NCBI GenBank assembly: GCA_016713275.1
Contig: JADJPL010000014.1
Location: 95,006 to 159,005, forward strand
Direction of reading: 5' to 3'
Length of the DNA: 64,000 nucleotides
Origin: Haliscomenobacter sp.
GTDB lineage: Bacteria; Bacteroidota; Bacteroidia; Chitinophagales; Saprospiraceae
Part shown: positions 26,971 to 35,511 of the stretch, piece by piece
Numbering within the stretch: the stretch's first letter is position 1
Layout of the letters: every line of letters begins with the position of its first letter
Made by a program: the position numbers and the translations under genes
Notes under the pieces: model-generated
The model's database searches: none
Seen by the model: only the letters and a program-made list of their open reading frames with translations
Told to the model about the DNA's origin: nothing

Positions 26971-28199
26971 TTGGATTCACTTGACGGCGGGGCCAGCCGG
27001 TGGCGCAGCAGCCAGAACCCCGTCAGGGATATGGCCGTCAGCCCAACCAGGAGGTACCAAAGCGTCGGATAACCCAACGCGCCGGCTACCTGCATGCCAA
27101 TAACAGGAGAAAGGATGTGCGCCACCGAAAACCCCATGGCGTACAGCGCCATATACTGCCCCCGGTTGGATGGGCCGCTTCTTCCCAGGGCAATGGAATT
27201 CGCAAAAGGGAAGTTGAACATCTCACCGACCGTCACCAGAAAAACCGACAGGATGGACGCAAAAAGCACCCCGCTCACGGCGTTATAAACCAAAAACGAG
27301 AGCCCGATCATGCCGGCGCCCATACTGACCATGACCACTTTTTCCACTCTTCCCTCCAAACGGAACACCAACGGCATTTCCACGAACGCGATCAGCAACC
27401 CGTTCATGGCGAGCAAGGAGCCAATCTGGGCCTCGTTGAGCCCGTAATTCTCCTTCCAGAAAACCGGTATTACGGAGAAAAACTGCATAAACGCAATCCC
27501 GGTGAGGGTGACAAAAAGCATGAACCAAAGGAAGGTTTTATCCCGGTATGCGGATTGCTTGACGGTTACAGGCGTCTCCAACTCGGTTTTGGGTTTATGC
27601 GCCTCTTTTTTGGGCCGGAGGTAAAGAAAAAAGATCAGCGCGGCGGCGATGCACGTCGCCCCATCCACAATGAACAGCCATTGAAACCCAAAGCCGTGAG
27701 CCAGCCACCCCCCCAGCGCAGGGCCAACCGAAAAACCGAGGTTGATCGCCAACCGGATCAGCGAATAGGAACGGGTGATATTTTCCGGACGGGCATAGGC
27801 GGCGATCGAGGCAAAATTGGCCGGACGAAAGGCCTCCGCCACCATGCTCAGCAAGAAAACGCCCCCCGCAAAGGGAACCAATCCTTTAATCTGCATGAGG
27901 AGAAAAAAAGCGGCGCCCGTCAGCAAAAGCGACCACAACTGTACATAGTAGTAACTGAACCGGTCCGTTAGCTGTCCCCCGGCGTATACTCCAATGACCG
28001 ACCCAATTCCGAAACAGCTCATGACCAAACCCGCTTCGGGCTTGGTAAACCCTAGTTCCTGAGTCATGTACACCGTAAGAAAGGGAATCACCATGGCCCC
28101 GCTCCGGTTGACCAGAGAGACAAAAGCAAGCATCCACACATCGCGGGATAATCCGGCAAAAGAGCGGATGTAAAAGGAAAATGCTCGGCGGAGGTACAT
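26967..28199 (-). CDS. MFS transporter (DHA1-like)
   Basis: About 410 aa from the ATG at 28199 (MYLRRAFSFYIRSFAGLSRD), with twelve predicted helices in two bundles joined by a charged loop (RPKKEAHKPKTELETPV). The MFS motif between helices 2 and 3 is visible as GGQLTDRFSYY. It resembles the MdtH/YfcJ-like drug:proton antiporter group, but the substrate is unknown. It is translationally coupled to sua5 through a 4-bp overlap. Confidence 0.88.
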   Translation of the reverse strand: MYLRRAFSFYIRSFAGLSRDVWMLAFVSLVNRSGAMVIPFLTVYMTQELGFTKPEAGLVMSCFGIGSVIGVYAGGQLTDRFSYYYVQLWSLLLTGAAFFLLMQIKGLVPFAGGVFLLSMVAEAFRPANFASIAAYARPENITRSYSLIRLAINLGFSVGPALGGWLAHGFGFQWLFIVDGATCIAAALIFFLYLRPKKEAHKPKTELETPVTVKQSAYRDKTFLWFMLFVTLTGIAFMQFFSVIPVFWKENYGLNEAQIGSLLAMNGLLIAFVEMPLVFRLEGRVEKVVMVSMGAGMIGLSFLVYNAVSGVLFASILSVFLVTVGEMFNFPFANSIALGRSGPSNRGQYMALYAMGFSVAHILSPVIGMQVAGALGYPTLWYLLVGLTAISLTGFWLLRHRLAPPSSESK

Positions 28200-28257
28200 G
28201 GCGCGGGATTTGGCCCACAAAGGTAGCATTCCCCGCCGAAATCCCCAATGGCCCCCC

Positions 28258-29607
28258 TTATTTGCCCAGATGGCTTTTCCGTCTGGGAATCAGCAGAAGT
28301 TGGTTTTGCCTGCCGTCGATGTAGTATACCTTTTGCCCGTCAAAAACAGCATTCTCTTCCATCATGACCCGGATCTCCTTATTCCATTCGGGCACAAATA
28401 CCCGGTTGTTCAACTCAATGGCATAAGCGGTGTTCGGGTTCAGCGGGTAATCTCCTGTTCCGGGTACGCCGTTTTGCATGTCCCACATGCCGATCGCCGG
28501 CCCTGCCCCATGACCGTGATAACCAATCGGGTGGCTGTAAATGCTGGGCTGCAACCCTTCCGCTTTGGCTTTGGCGAGCGCATCTGCAAGGAGTTGGTTG
28601 CCCGTGCGTCCGGTGCGGAACCCTTCCGTCAGGAGGTCCATCAGGCGCAGGCATTTCGTAAATGCTTGTTTCAGGTACTCCGGAGCGTCGGTTTCTCCTG
28701 TGCGGAGCACGTAGGCGTTCTCCTGCGTGTCGGTATTCAGGCCCAGATAAGTAATGCCGAAATCGACGTGGACCAGATCGCCGGGAAGAATCACCGACCC
28801 CTCCGGCCGGCTGGAAAAGCTCCGGTTTTGTTCATTCGCCGAGGGCGATGCCCGCTGGACGTCCACTGTTGGGTGAAACCAGGCTTCGAGGCCAAGCGCC
28901 CGGATTCGTTCGCGGTAGAACCAAACGACGTCTTCGGTGGTGGTGATGCCCGGCTGGATAACCTGTTCCGAAAACCCTTCGGCGATGATCTCGTGCGCAA
29001 TCCGGCAGATCTGCGGGTAAACTGCCAGTTCGGAGGGCGTTCTGGTTTCCAGCCACCCCACTGCAAGGCGCTCCGCGGAAGCAAGGCGGGGTTCCAGCGC
29101 GTCTGGAAGCGCCTGGAGCAATTGCTGATAATGGAAGGCAGATAAGCCATCGGCATGACCATACAAGGGGGAACGGTTGATCCCGATTTTTTTAGGGTTG
29201 CGCTCGGCGATGAGTTGCGCGAGGCGCTTAAACTGATCCGGTTCTTTTTCCGGGTCCCAGGCTTTCTTGAAAATTTCTCCGATGTCGTACCGGGCGCAGG
29301 CGAGGGTTTCCAGGGAATCCGCCCGGTCGAAAATCACCAGCATGGTCGTCCGGCGCGCGGAGATCCAACTGGAGGGCAGCATGGTTTTCAGCACCGGGTC
29401 TTCGTTGTACTCCCGGGCGATCAGTATCCACATATCGATGCCTTCCCGGCGCATTAAGGCAGGCAGCAGCGTCTGGAAGCGCTCCTTTAGCCAGGCATCC
29501 TGCACCTTGCCTTGCTCCTTCAGATCAAGGATTTTGGGCATCTGCCCTTGCAAAGCGGGAAAAAGGAACATTAGGGAGAAAAGCAACGTCAAAAGCGCTT
29601 GTTTCAT
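28258..29607 (-). CDS. Secreted M24-family metallopeptidase (Xaa-Pro aminopeptidase-like)
   Basis: 449 aa with a signal peptide (KQALLTLLFSLMFLFPALQG). The C-terminal pita-bread domain carries the five metal ligands: Asp in VHVDFG, Asp in LNTDTQEN, His in YHGHGAGP, Glu in YAIELNN and Glu in MMEENAVF. The N-terminal creatinase-like domain includes MRREGIDMWILIAREYNEDP. It should cleave X-Pro bonds in the periplasm or outside the cell, though many secreted homologues are uncharacterised. A full MITE copy lies directly upstream at 29640. Confidence 0.9.
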   Translation of the reverse strand: MKQALLTLLFSLMFLFPALQGQMPKILDLKEQGKVQDAWLKERFQTLLPALMRREGIDMWILIAREYNEDPVLKTMLPSSWISARRTTMLVIFDRADSLETLACARYDIGEIFKKAWDPEKEPDQFKRLAQLIAERNPKKIGINRSPLYGHADGLSAFHYQQLLQALPDALEPRLASAERLAVGWLETRTPSELAVYPQICRIAHEIIAEGFSEQVIQPGITTTEDVVWFYRERIRALGLEAWFHPTVDVQRASPSANEQNRSFSSRPEGSVILPGDLVHVDFGITYLGLNTDTQENAYVLRTGETDAPEYLKQAFTKCLRLMDLLTEGFRTGRTGNQLLADALAKAKAEGLQPSIYSHPIGYHGHGAGPAIGMWDMQNGVPGTGDYPLNPNTAYAIELNNRVFVPEWNKEIRVMMEENAVFDGQKVYYIDGRQNQLLLIPRRKSHLGK

Positions 29608-29639
29608 ATCGCATGGATTTTTTTAAACGAAAAGAAGTG

Positions 29640-29785
29640 GTCTCAAAGACCACTCTTTGCCTCTGGCATGAAATTTTATTTTCTTTTTTCAAGTTCAACA
29701 AAAAATTGCTTTTCATTTTTTTGTTGAACTTGAAAAAAGAAAATATTTTATTGCTGCCTTGGGCAAAAACCGTCTTTTGAGACAA
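29640..29785 (-). mobile_element. MITE-like element, GTCTCAAAAGAC family, copy 2
   Basis: About 146 bp, reverse orientation relative to the copy at 16611. Shared internal words are GCAAAAACCGTC / GACGGTTTTTGC, CCAAGGCAGCAA, CACTCTTTGCCTCT and a long A/T-rich hairpin (CAAGTTCAACAAAAAA ... TTTTTTGTTGAACTTG) bounded by TTTTCTTTTTT / AAAAAAGAAAA. The ends are GTCTCAAAGACC and GTCTTTTGAGAC. Confidence 0.8.
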
Positions 29786-29961
29786 CTCCAGCAACCTAAA
29801 CATCAGCCGGCGCATCAAAAATATCAAAAATTTGAAACCTGCCATTTTTCTATGGGATGCCTGAATCTAGTCCTATATTTGAGGCTCGAAGATCGCTGTA
29901 CAGGCGAGGCCCTTCAGGGGGGCCATGCGGTTTATTTTCCAACTTATTAAAAACTATTTCC

Positions 29962-30525
29962 ATGAAAAACAACCTGAAACTTTTGCTCCCAATGCTGGCG
30001 CTGGTATGTACTTCCTGGACTGCCCAGGCGCAGACTGATCTGAAAATCAGCCCGTTCAGTATTATTTTTGGCCGGATGATCCTGCGGGGCGAGTTCGCCG
30101 CAGCGGAAAACTTCGGGGTGGAACTCCTTGGCGGCGCTGCCTGGAACACGTACAATTTTGACGACGAAGGGGATGTCAAATTCAATAATTACCACCTGGG
30201 CGCGAATGGCCGCTACTATTTCAACCCAAGCGAAGGGATCGACAAGTTTTACCTCGGCGGCTACCTCAAATATGCTTGCGGCAAAGGAACCAACAACGAC
30301 ACGAATGGGGAAGTGAATACCACCCGCTTCGCGCTCGGCACCCTGGTAGGCTTTAAAACCGTTTCCCCGAACGGACACCTGCTCTTCGATTTTAACGTGG
30401 GCTTCGGCCGTGCCCTGGTCTATAAAATCGAAGGCGATAATCCGGAAGACGATGTCGACCTCTCCGATTTCCCTATCCTCAACTGGGATATTCCCGTGCT
30501 GGTAGGCATCGGATACCGGTTTTAG
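29962..30525 (+). CDS. Outer-membrane barrel protein (DUF3575-like)
   Basis: 187 aa from the ATG at 29962, with signal peptide KNNLKLLLPMLALVCTSWTAQA. The mature protein opens ISPFSIIFGRMILRGEFAAAENFGVELLGGA and has alternating amphipathic strands (NNYHLGANGRYYFN, FYLGGYLKYACG). It ends in Phe (VGIGYRF), typical of BAM substrates. DUF3575 barrels are widespread in Bacteroidota and of unknown function. It is a single gene with repeats on both sides. Confidence 0.82.
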   Translation: MKNNLKLLLPMLALVCTSWTAQAQTDLKISPFSIIFGRMILRGEFAAAENFGVELLGGAAWNTYNFDDEGDVKFNNYHLGANGRYYFNPSEGIDKFYLGGYLKYACGKGTNNDTNGEVNTTRFALGTLVGFKTVSPNGHLLFDFNVGFGRALVYKIEGDNPEDDVDLSDFPILNWDIPVLVGIGYRF

Positions 30526-30526
30526 G

Positions 30527-30836
30527 CGAGGTACGATGTACGAGGGACGAGGTACGAAGTACGATGTACGAGGTACGATGGATGAGGGGTAAGGGATTGG
30601 GCGCCCTGGTGGACATTTTGGGCGGACCCGCAGTAACCGCCAAATTTATTTGGCGGTAGCATGGAAAAACGGGTACAAAAGCAGCTTCCGGGCATATGAT
30701 TAAAATGCCCAGTAGCGTGGGGATTTGGGTATAGAAACGAAAACCTCGCCCCACGTAAATCGCCCCACGTAAATCGCCCCACGTAAATCGTACCTCGTAA
30801 ATCCCCTAAATCGTCCCTCGTAAATCAATCGTAAAC
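30527..30836. repeat. Composite repeat region: tandem GTACGA, MITE-like element, tandem CCCCACGTAAATCG
   Basis: Three blocks. From 30527 to 30592 there are degenerate copies of GAGGTACGAT / GAAGTACGAT. From 30603 to 30723 there is an ACTGGACATTTT-type inverted-repeat element (left CCCTGGTGGACATTTTGGGC, right AAAATGCCCAGTAGCGTGG). From 30752 to 30836 there are imperfect copies of CCCCACGTAAATCG and CCTCGTAAATC. There is no coding potential. It precedes the E2 gene promoter region. Confidence 0.8.
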
Positions 30837-30920
30837 TTCTCAAAGATCTGTGATTAAATTTGCAGGGCCGTTGCAAAACCGGCACAGGATATATACCATT
30901 GACCAAAACATATATAGAAA

Positions 30921-32216
30921 ATGGCTGAAATTATTCGCATGCCCCGGATGAGCGATACCATGGAGGAAGGCAACATTGTGGCGTGGCTTAAGAAAGAGGG
31001 AGATAAAGTGGAGTCTGGGCAAACCATTGCCGAGGTAGAAACGGATAAAGCGACGATGGAGCTGGACAGCTACACTGAGGGGGTGTTGCTCCATATCGCT
31101 GTGAAGGAGGGCACGGTGCCGATCGACGGGATCATTGCCGTGATCGGACAACCTGGTGAAGACTGGCAAGCGGCGATTGCAGCCAGCCAGGGAAGCAATG
31201 GGGCGTCACAACCTGCTTCGGCAGGCTCGGAAAAACCTTCGCCCGCGCCTCAGCCGGTTTCAAGCGAACCGCTGGCAGGGGAATCCTCCGACCAGCGGGT
31301 CAAAGCCTCTCCGCTGGCGCGCAGCATAGCCAAAGAAGCGGGCGTCGACCTGGGCCGAATCCAGGGTAGCGGCGATTCCGGCCGCATCGTCAAACGCGAT
31401 GTGGAAGCGGCGATGCAATACGCGCCGGCTTCGGCTGCGCCAGCGCCTCAGCAGGCCGCATTGGTCCCTTCGGTCGTCGAAACGCCCGCTCCGGTACCTT
31501 CGGCGCCGGCGTTCTCCGCCCCGGTTGCGGAAGGCGGCGCCTACGAGGAGGTCAACCTCAGCCAGATGCGCAAAGTCATTGCGCGCAGGTTGAGCGAAAG
31601 CAAGTTTTCCGCCCCGCATGTCTACCTTACGGTGGAGATCAACATGGATAAAGCAATCCAGATGCGTACCCGCCTCAACGAGGTCGCTCCGGTAAAACTG
31701 TCGTTCAACGACCTGGTAATCAAAGCAGCCGCCTTATCCCTCCGCCAGCACCCGGCGATCAACGCCTCCTGGTTGGGAGACAAGATCCGCTATCACAACG
31801 AAGTACACATTGGCGTTGCCGTAGCTATCGAAGAGGGGCTTTTGGTGCCGGTGATCCGCCATGCCGATATGAAATCCTTGTCCCAGATCAATACCGAAGT
31901 CAAAAACCAGGCGTCCAAAGCCAAAGAGCGCAAGCTCCAGCCGGAAGAAATGCAAGGGAACACCTTTACCATTTCCAACCTGGGCATGTTTGGGATCGAA
32001 GAATTCACGGCGATTATCAACCCGCCGGATGCCTGCATTCTGGCCGTGGGAGGAATTATCGAGAAGCCCGTTGTCCAGAACGGTCAGATCGTCGTAGGCA
32101 ATACCATGAAAGTGACGCTTTCCTGCGACCATCGGGTAGTCGACGGGGCCAAAGGCGCCGCCTTCCTGCAAACGCTGCGCCAAATGCTGGAAGATCCGAT
32201 CCGGATGCTGGTTTGA
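30921..32216 (+). CDS. Dihydrolipoamide acetyltransferase, E2 of the pyruvate dehydrogenase complex
   Basis: 431-aa core enzyme that transfers acetyl groups from lipoyl-lysine to CoA. Domain order: lipoyl domain at residues 1-80 with the lipoylated Lys in ETDKATMEL, an Ala/Pro-rich linker (about 90-125), the E1/E3-binding domain (KASPLARSIAKEAGVDLGRIQGSG) at about 130-170, a second linker, and the catalytic domain (about 215-431) with HRVVDG near the C-terminus. Only one lipoyl domain is present. The E1 genes are not in the window. The next gene starts 17 bp downstream, so the two may share a transcript. Confidence 0.95.
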   Translation: MAEIIRMPRMSDTMEEGNIVAWLKKEGDKVESGQTIAEVETDKATMELDSYTEGVLLHIAVKEGTVPIDGIIAVIGQPGEDWQAAIAASQGSNGASQPASAGSEKPSPAPQPVSSEPLAGESSDQRVKASPLARSIAKEAGVDLGRIQGSGDSGRIVKRDVEAAMQYAPASAAPAPQQAALVPSVVETPAPVPSAPAFSAPVAEGGAYEEVNLSQMRKVIARRLSESKFSAPHVYLTVEINMDKAIQMRTRLNEVAPVKLSFNDLVIKAAALSLRQHPAINASWLGDKIRYHNEVHIGVAVAIEEGLLVPVIRHADMKSLSQINTEVKNQASKAKERKLQPEEMQGNTFTISNLGMFGIEEFTAIINPPDACILAVGGIIEKPVVQNGQIVVGNTMKVTLSCDHRVVDGAKGAAFLQTLRQMLEDPIRMLV

Positions 32217-32233
32217 TCCGGGAGCAGGAAAAT

Positions 32234-32599
32234 ATGGAGAACAAAAAAACGCTCGTGTTCGGAGCTTCCGCCAACCCGGACCGCGTGTCGTACGAAGCAG
32301 TGGCCCGCCTTCGGGCCAAAGGGATTGAGGTGGTAGCTCTGGGGCAGCGCGAAGGCGAAATCTTCGGCGTGCCGGTGCTGACCGGCCGCCCTGTGCTTCC
32401 CGATATCGATACCGTTACCCTTTACCTGAATCCGGAACGCCAGAAAGCGTACTACGAGTATATTCTCTCCCTCAAGCCGCGCCGGATTATTTTCAACCCG
32501 GGAACCGAAAATGCGGAATTAATCCGAAAGGCCAGGGAAGCCGGGATTGAGCCGCTGATCGCCTGCACCCTGGTGATGCTGGCGATCAATAACTACTGA
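32234..32599 (+). CDS. CoA-binding domain protein (YccU-like)
   Basis: 121-aa single Rossmann-type domain of the CoA_binding_2 family. It starts MENKKTLVFGASANPDRVSYEAVARL, where GASANPxR is the nucleotide-binding loop, and contains PDIDTVTLYLNPERQKAYY and IFNPGTENAEL. The cellular role is unknown. It lies 17 bp after the pyruvate dehydrogenase E2 gene, which fits a CoA-related function, but this is inference. Confidence 0.87.
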   Translation: MENKKTLVFGASANPDRVSYEAVARLRAKGIEVVALGQREGEIFGVPVLTGRPVLPDIDTVTLYLNPERQKAYYEYILSLKPRRIIFNPGTENAELIRKAREAGIEPLIACTLVMLAINNY

Positions 32600-32806
32600 T
32601 CACGCTTTTGCCTCGGGCATCTCGCACGCCTCGTCGGCGCTTTTTCCGCACACGGTGCATTTCCCGATTTTATCCCTCAGCATCGGGTTGTTACTAGAAC
32701 ACGTTCCGTGAAATTCTTTGCCGATGAGCAGTTGGCGTATGTTGATCAGCAGAAAGGATACCCCAACGAGGAGAAAAATGAGGCCGATCATAGATAAGAG
32801 TTGCAT
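32600..32806 (-). CDS. Small Cys-rich membrane-anchored protein
   Basis: 68 aa: one N-terminal helix (MIGLIFLLVGVSFLLINIRQLLIG), then a short domain with four cysteines (HGTCSSNN ... GKCTVCGKSADEACEM). The helix plus KEFHGTC and a following Cys cluster recalls NqrM (DUF539), the iron-delivery factor for Na+-NQR, but the spacing does not match well enough to name it. It abuts the stop of the convergent CoA-binding gene. Confidence 0.55.
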   Translation of the reverse strand: MQLLSMIGLIFLLVGVSFLLINIRQLLIGKEFHGTCSSNNPMLRDKIGKCTVCGKSADEACEMPEAKA

Positions 32807-32859
32807 GGCCGTATGTTTTTTTGATTAACGTTCGTTTCGATCCCAAGGTTTACCCGGTG

Positions 32860-32922
32860 CCTGTATCGAAAGATCTTTTTTTGGTTGCCATGTGCAAAAA
32901 CAGACTTTTGAGACAGGCCCGG
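32860..32922. mobile_element. Remnant of the GTCTCAAAAGAC MITE family
   Basis: Only the right end is recognisable: GCAAAAACAGACTTTTGAGACAGGCC, preceded by a short T-rich stretch. It lies immediately upstream of mazG. Confidence 0.55.
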
Positions 32923-32950
32923 CAAATGTAGCACAAAATCCAAAAAATTC

Positions 32951-33716
32951 ATGCAAAAGAAACTGGAAGCCTTTGGGCGTTTGTTGACCATCATGGACGA
33001 GCTCCGCGAACAATGCCCCTGGGATCGCAAACAGACCTTTCTTTCCCTGCGCAACCTGACCATCGAGGAAACCTACGAGCTCGCCGATGCGATTTTGGAG
33101 GAGGACATGGAAGGAATTCGGGAAGAATTGGGCGATTTGATGCTCCACATGGTTTTCTATGCTAAAATAGCCGAAGAACAGCACGCCTTTGATATCGCCG
33201 ACGCGCTCCATTCTATTTGCGATAAATTGATCAAACGCCACCCGCATATCTATGGCGATGTGAAAGTAGCCGACGACGAAGAGGTGAAGAAGAATTGGGA
33301 GCAGATCAAGCTCCAGGAGGGCAAACAGTCGGTGTTGGCCGGCGTGCCCAATTCCCTCCCCGCCATGGTCAAAGCGTACCGCATGCAGGAAAAAAACCAA
33401 ACAGGTAGGCTTCGAATGGGAAAACGCCGAACAGGTTTGGGAAAAAGTGGAGGAAGAAATGCGGGAACTCCGCGAAGTGCTGGATCAGCCGGCTGCCCAG
33501 GAAGAACGCGAGGAAGAGTTTGGCGATGTGCTCTTCTCCCTGATCAATTACGCCCGGTTCATTGGCGTTGACCCCGAAACCGCCCTCGAACGCGTCAACA
33601 TGAAATTCAAACGCCGCTTCGAGTACATCGAAACCCATGCCTCCCGAGACCTCAACGACATGACCCTCGCCGAAATGGACGCGCTCTGGGAGCAAGCCAA
33701 ACGGGGCGAAGCCTGA
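32951..33716 (+). CDS. mazG: Nucleoside triphosphate pyrophosphohydrolase MazG, frameshifted
   Basis: Two-domain MazG that hydrolyses NTPs to NMP and PPi. The N-terminal domain: QCPWDRKQTFLSLRNLTIEETYELADAI and EELGDLMLHMVFYAKIA (the EExxE and ExxD metal ligands). The C-terminal domain: FEWENAEQVWEKVEEEMRELREVL, EEEFGDVLFSLINYARF. Near 33390 there is a run of seven A where six would keep the frame (MQEKTKQVGFEWENA). With that base removed the product is about 254 aa, the usual length. The required shift is +1, so the A-rich heptamer is not acting as a -1 slippery site. A homopolymer error is the best explanation. Confidence 0.93.
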
Positions 33717-33770
33717 AATGGGGTTGCTGATATTTTTTGCCAAAAACCAGCTTTTTATATCAAAACACGC

Positions 33771-33778
33771 TACCTTTG
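33771..33778 (+). promoter_or_regulatory. Promoter -7 box TACCTTTG
   Basis: Exact TAnnTTTG match 110 bp before the bifunctional-nuclease ATG (33888). The upstream -33 region is T-rich but has no clean TTG. It implies a leader of about 100 nt. Confidence 0.5.
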
Positions 33779-33887
33779 CGCTCTCAAATTATGGCGGTCT
33801 TTGAAAAACGGGCGTCTACCATAATTTCCGGTGTCAATAAATGCGCGTTACTACCCTTACGTTTCCCATTTTATACCTGACCGTGCT

Positions 33888-34475
33888 ATGAAGAAGATTG
33901 AGCTGGATATTGTTGCTTTATCTCATAGTGTTACCCAGTCGCACAATTATGCCGTCGTGCTGGGCGAGAAAATCGGATCGCGCCGGCTTCCCATAGTGAT
34001 TGGCAGTTTCGAGGCCCAAGCTATTGCCGTAGCGCTGGAGCGCATGACCCCGAATCGTCCGCTGACCCACGACCTGTTCAAGAACGCGATGGAAACGTTC
34101 CATATCGAGTTGCGGGAAGTGCTGATCAATAATTTGCTGGACGGGATTTTCTATGCCCGGCTGGTTTGCGAAAAAGAAGGGGAAACGGTGGAAATTGATT
34201 CCAGAACCTCCGATGCCCTTGCCCTTGCTGCCCGTTTCCGCTGCCCCATTTTTACCTACGAATTTATTCTGGACACGGCAGGCGTCGTGCTGGAAGACAG
34301 CGATTCGGAAAGCGAGCCTCCTTCCGAAAGCCGCCCATCGGCTTCGTCCAATCCGTTGGCCTCCTATTCGCTGGAGGCGCTCACCCGTATGCTGGATGAA
34401 GTCCTGGAAGAAGAGAACTACGAAAAAGCCGCTCAGATCCGCGACGAGATCGATCGCCGCAAAGCGCAGGACTAG
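33888..34475 (+). CDS. Bifunctional nuclease (DUF151) family protein with C-terminal UVR motif
   Basis: 195 aa from the ATG at 33888. The BFN/DUF151 domain occupies residues 1-130 (ALSHSVTQSHNYAVVLGEK, RRLPIVIGSFEAQAIAVALE, GIFYARLV, IDSRTSDALALAARF). After a Ser/Pro-rich linker comes a UVR (UvrB/UvrC-type) helical motif, LEALTRMLDEVLEEENYEKAAQIRDEIDRR. Plant homologues degrade RNA and DNA. The UVR extension is typical of Bacteroidota members. It is convergent with the threonine aldolase gene, with the stops 3 bp apart. Confidence 0.92.
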   Translation: MKKIELDIVALSHSVTQSHNYAVVLGEKIGSRRLPIVIGSFEAQAIAVALERMTPNRPLTHDLFKNAMETFHIELREVLINNLLDGIFYARLVCEKEGETVEIDSRTSDALALAARFRCPIFTYEFILDTAGVVLEDSDSESEPPSESRPSASSNPLASYSLEALTRMLDEVLEEENYEKAAQIRDEIDRRKAQD

Positions 34476-34478
34476 TTC

Positions 34479-35501
34479 TCACCCGAGTTTGGGCAACACC
34501 GCCATTACCCGGTCGATCATATCGGCATTCACATCGAGATGCGTAACGAAGCGCACCGTCTGGGGGCCAAAAGGCGACGCCAGGATGCCGTTCTGCGCCA
34601 GTTGCTCCAAAAAGCTGGCCGCCGTTAATGGAGGCAATACATCAAAAATGACAATGTTGGTCTGCACCGGCCGGACATTCCCTACGTAAGGAAGCTGGTT
34701 GAGCAACTGCCCCAGGTGGCGCGCATGCAGGTTGTCCTCCTTCAACCGATGAATGTGGTGATCGAGCGCAAAGATGCCCGCCGCCGCCAGATACCCCGCC
34801 TGCCGCATGCCTCCGCCCATCACTTTCCGTATCCTTCGGGCTTTGCGGATGAATTCGGCCTCTCCGGTGAGCACGGAACCAACCGGAGCGCCCAACCCCT
34901 TGGACAAACAAACGGAAATGCTGTCGAACTGGGCGCCAACAGCCAAAGGGCTTTCTCCGGTCTCTACCAGGGCATTGAAAATTCGCGCCCCATCGAGGTG
35001 CAGTTTCAGCCCTCTTTCCAGGCAGAGGTCGCGGATCGGCTGCACCTCGCCCGTGGTGTAATAACTTCCCCCTCCTTTGTTCGCCGTGTTCTCCAGAACG
35101 ACGAGCCGGCTCGCAGGGAGCCAGTCGGCAACCGGTTTAATCGCCGCTTCGACCTGGGGCGCGGTGACCTTTCCATGCTGACCCTGGATCAGGTTGACGC
35201 TGATGGCGGAATGAAAGGCATATCCGCCAACTTCGTATTGATAGATATGGGAATATTCGTCGCAAATCACCTCGTCCAGCGGCTGGGTGTGGGTCTTCAG
35301 CGCAATCTGGTTGGTCATCGTGCCAGAAGGGCAAAATAAAGCGGCTTCCTTGCCGAACAGGGCGGCAACCTTGGCCTCCAGGGCATTGACGGTGGGGTCC
35401 TCCCGGAATACGTCATCTCCGACCTCGGCATTAAACATAGCATCCAGCATGCCGGGCGTCGGCTTCGTAACAGTATCGCTGATTAGGTTGATCGGTTTCA
35501 T
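34479..35501 (-). CDS. Low-specificity L-threonine aldolase
   Basis: 340-aa PLP enzyme (fold type I) that cleaves L-threonine/allo-threonine to glycine and acetaldehyde. Motifs: ISDTVTKPTPGMLDAM at the start, ALFCPSGTMTNQIAL for cofactor phosphate binding, LHLDGARIFNA with the PLP-contacting Asp, and the Schiff-base Lys in SVCLSKGLGAPVGSVL. Length is normal. It is followed (upstream on this strand) 10 bp away by dapF, so dapF and this gene probably form an operon linked to aspartate-family amino acids. Confidence 0.93.
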   Translation of the reverse strand: MKPINLISDTVTKPTPGMLDAMFNAEVGDDVFREDPTVNALEAKVAALFGKEAALFCPSGTMTNQIALKTHTQPLDEVICDEYSHIYQYEVGGYAFHSAISVNLIQGQHGKVTAPQVEAAIKPVADWLPASRLVVLENTANKGGGSYYTTGEVQPIRDLCLERGLKLHLDGARIFNALVETGESPLAVGAQFDSISVCLSKGLGAPVGSVLTGEAEFIRKARRIRKVMGGGMRQAGYLAAAGIFALDHHIHRLKEDNLHARHLGQLLNQLPYVGNVRPVQTNIVIFDVLPPLTAASFLEQLAQNGILASPFGPQTVRFVTHLDVNADMIDRVMAVLPKLG

Positions 35502-35511
35502 GTGTAGCGGT

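Noticed and set aside
33384..33396. A-rich heptamer in mazG as a programmed -1 ribosomal frameshift site
   Set aside because: The motif A_AAA_AAC is in the right phase for -1 slippage, but joining the two MazG halves needs +1 (or -2). A surplus A in a homopolymer fits better.
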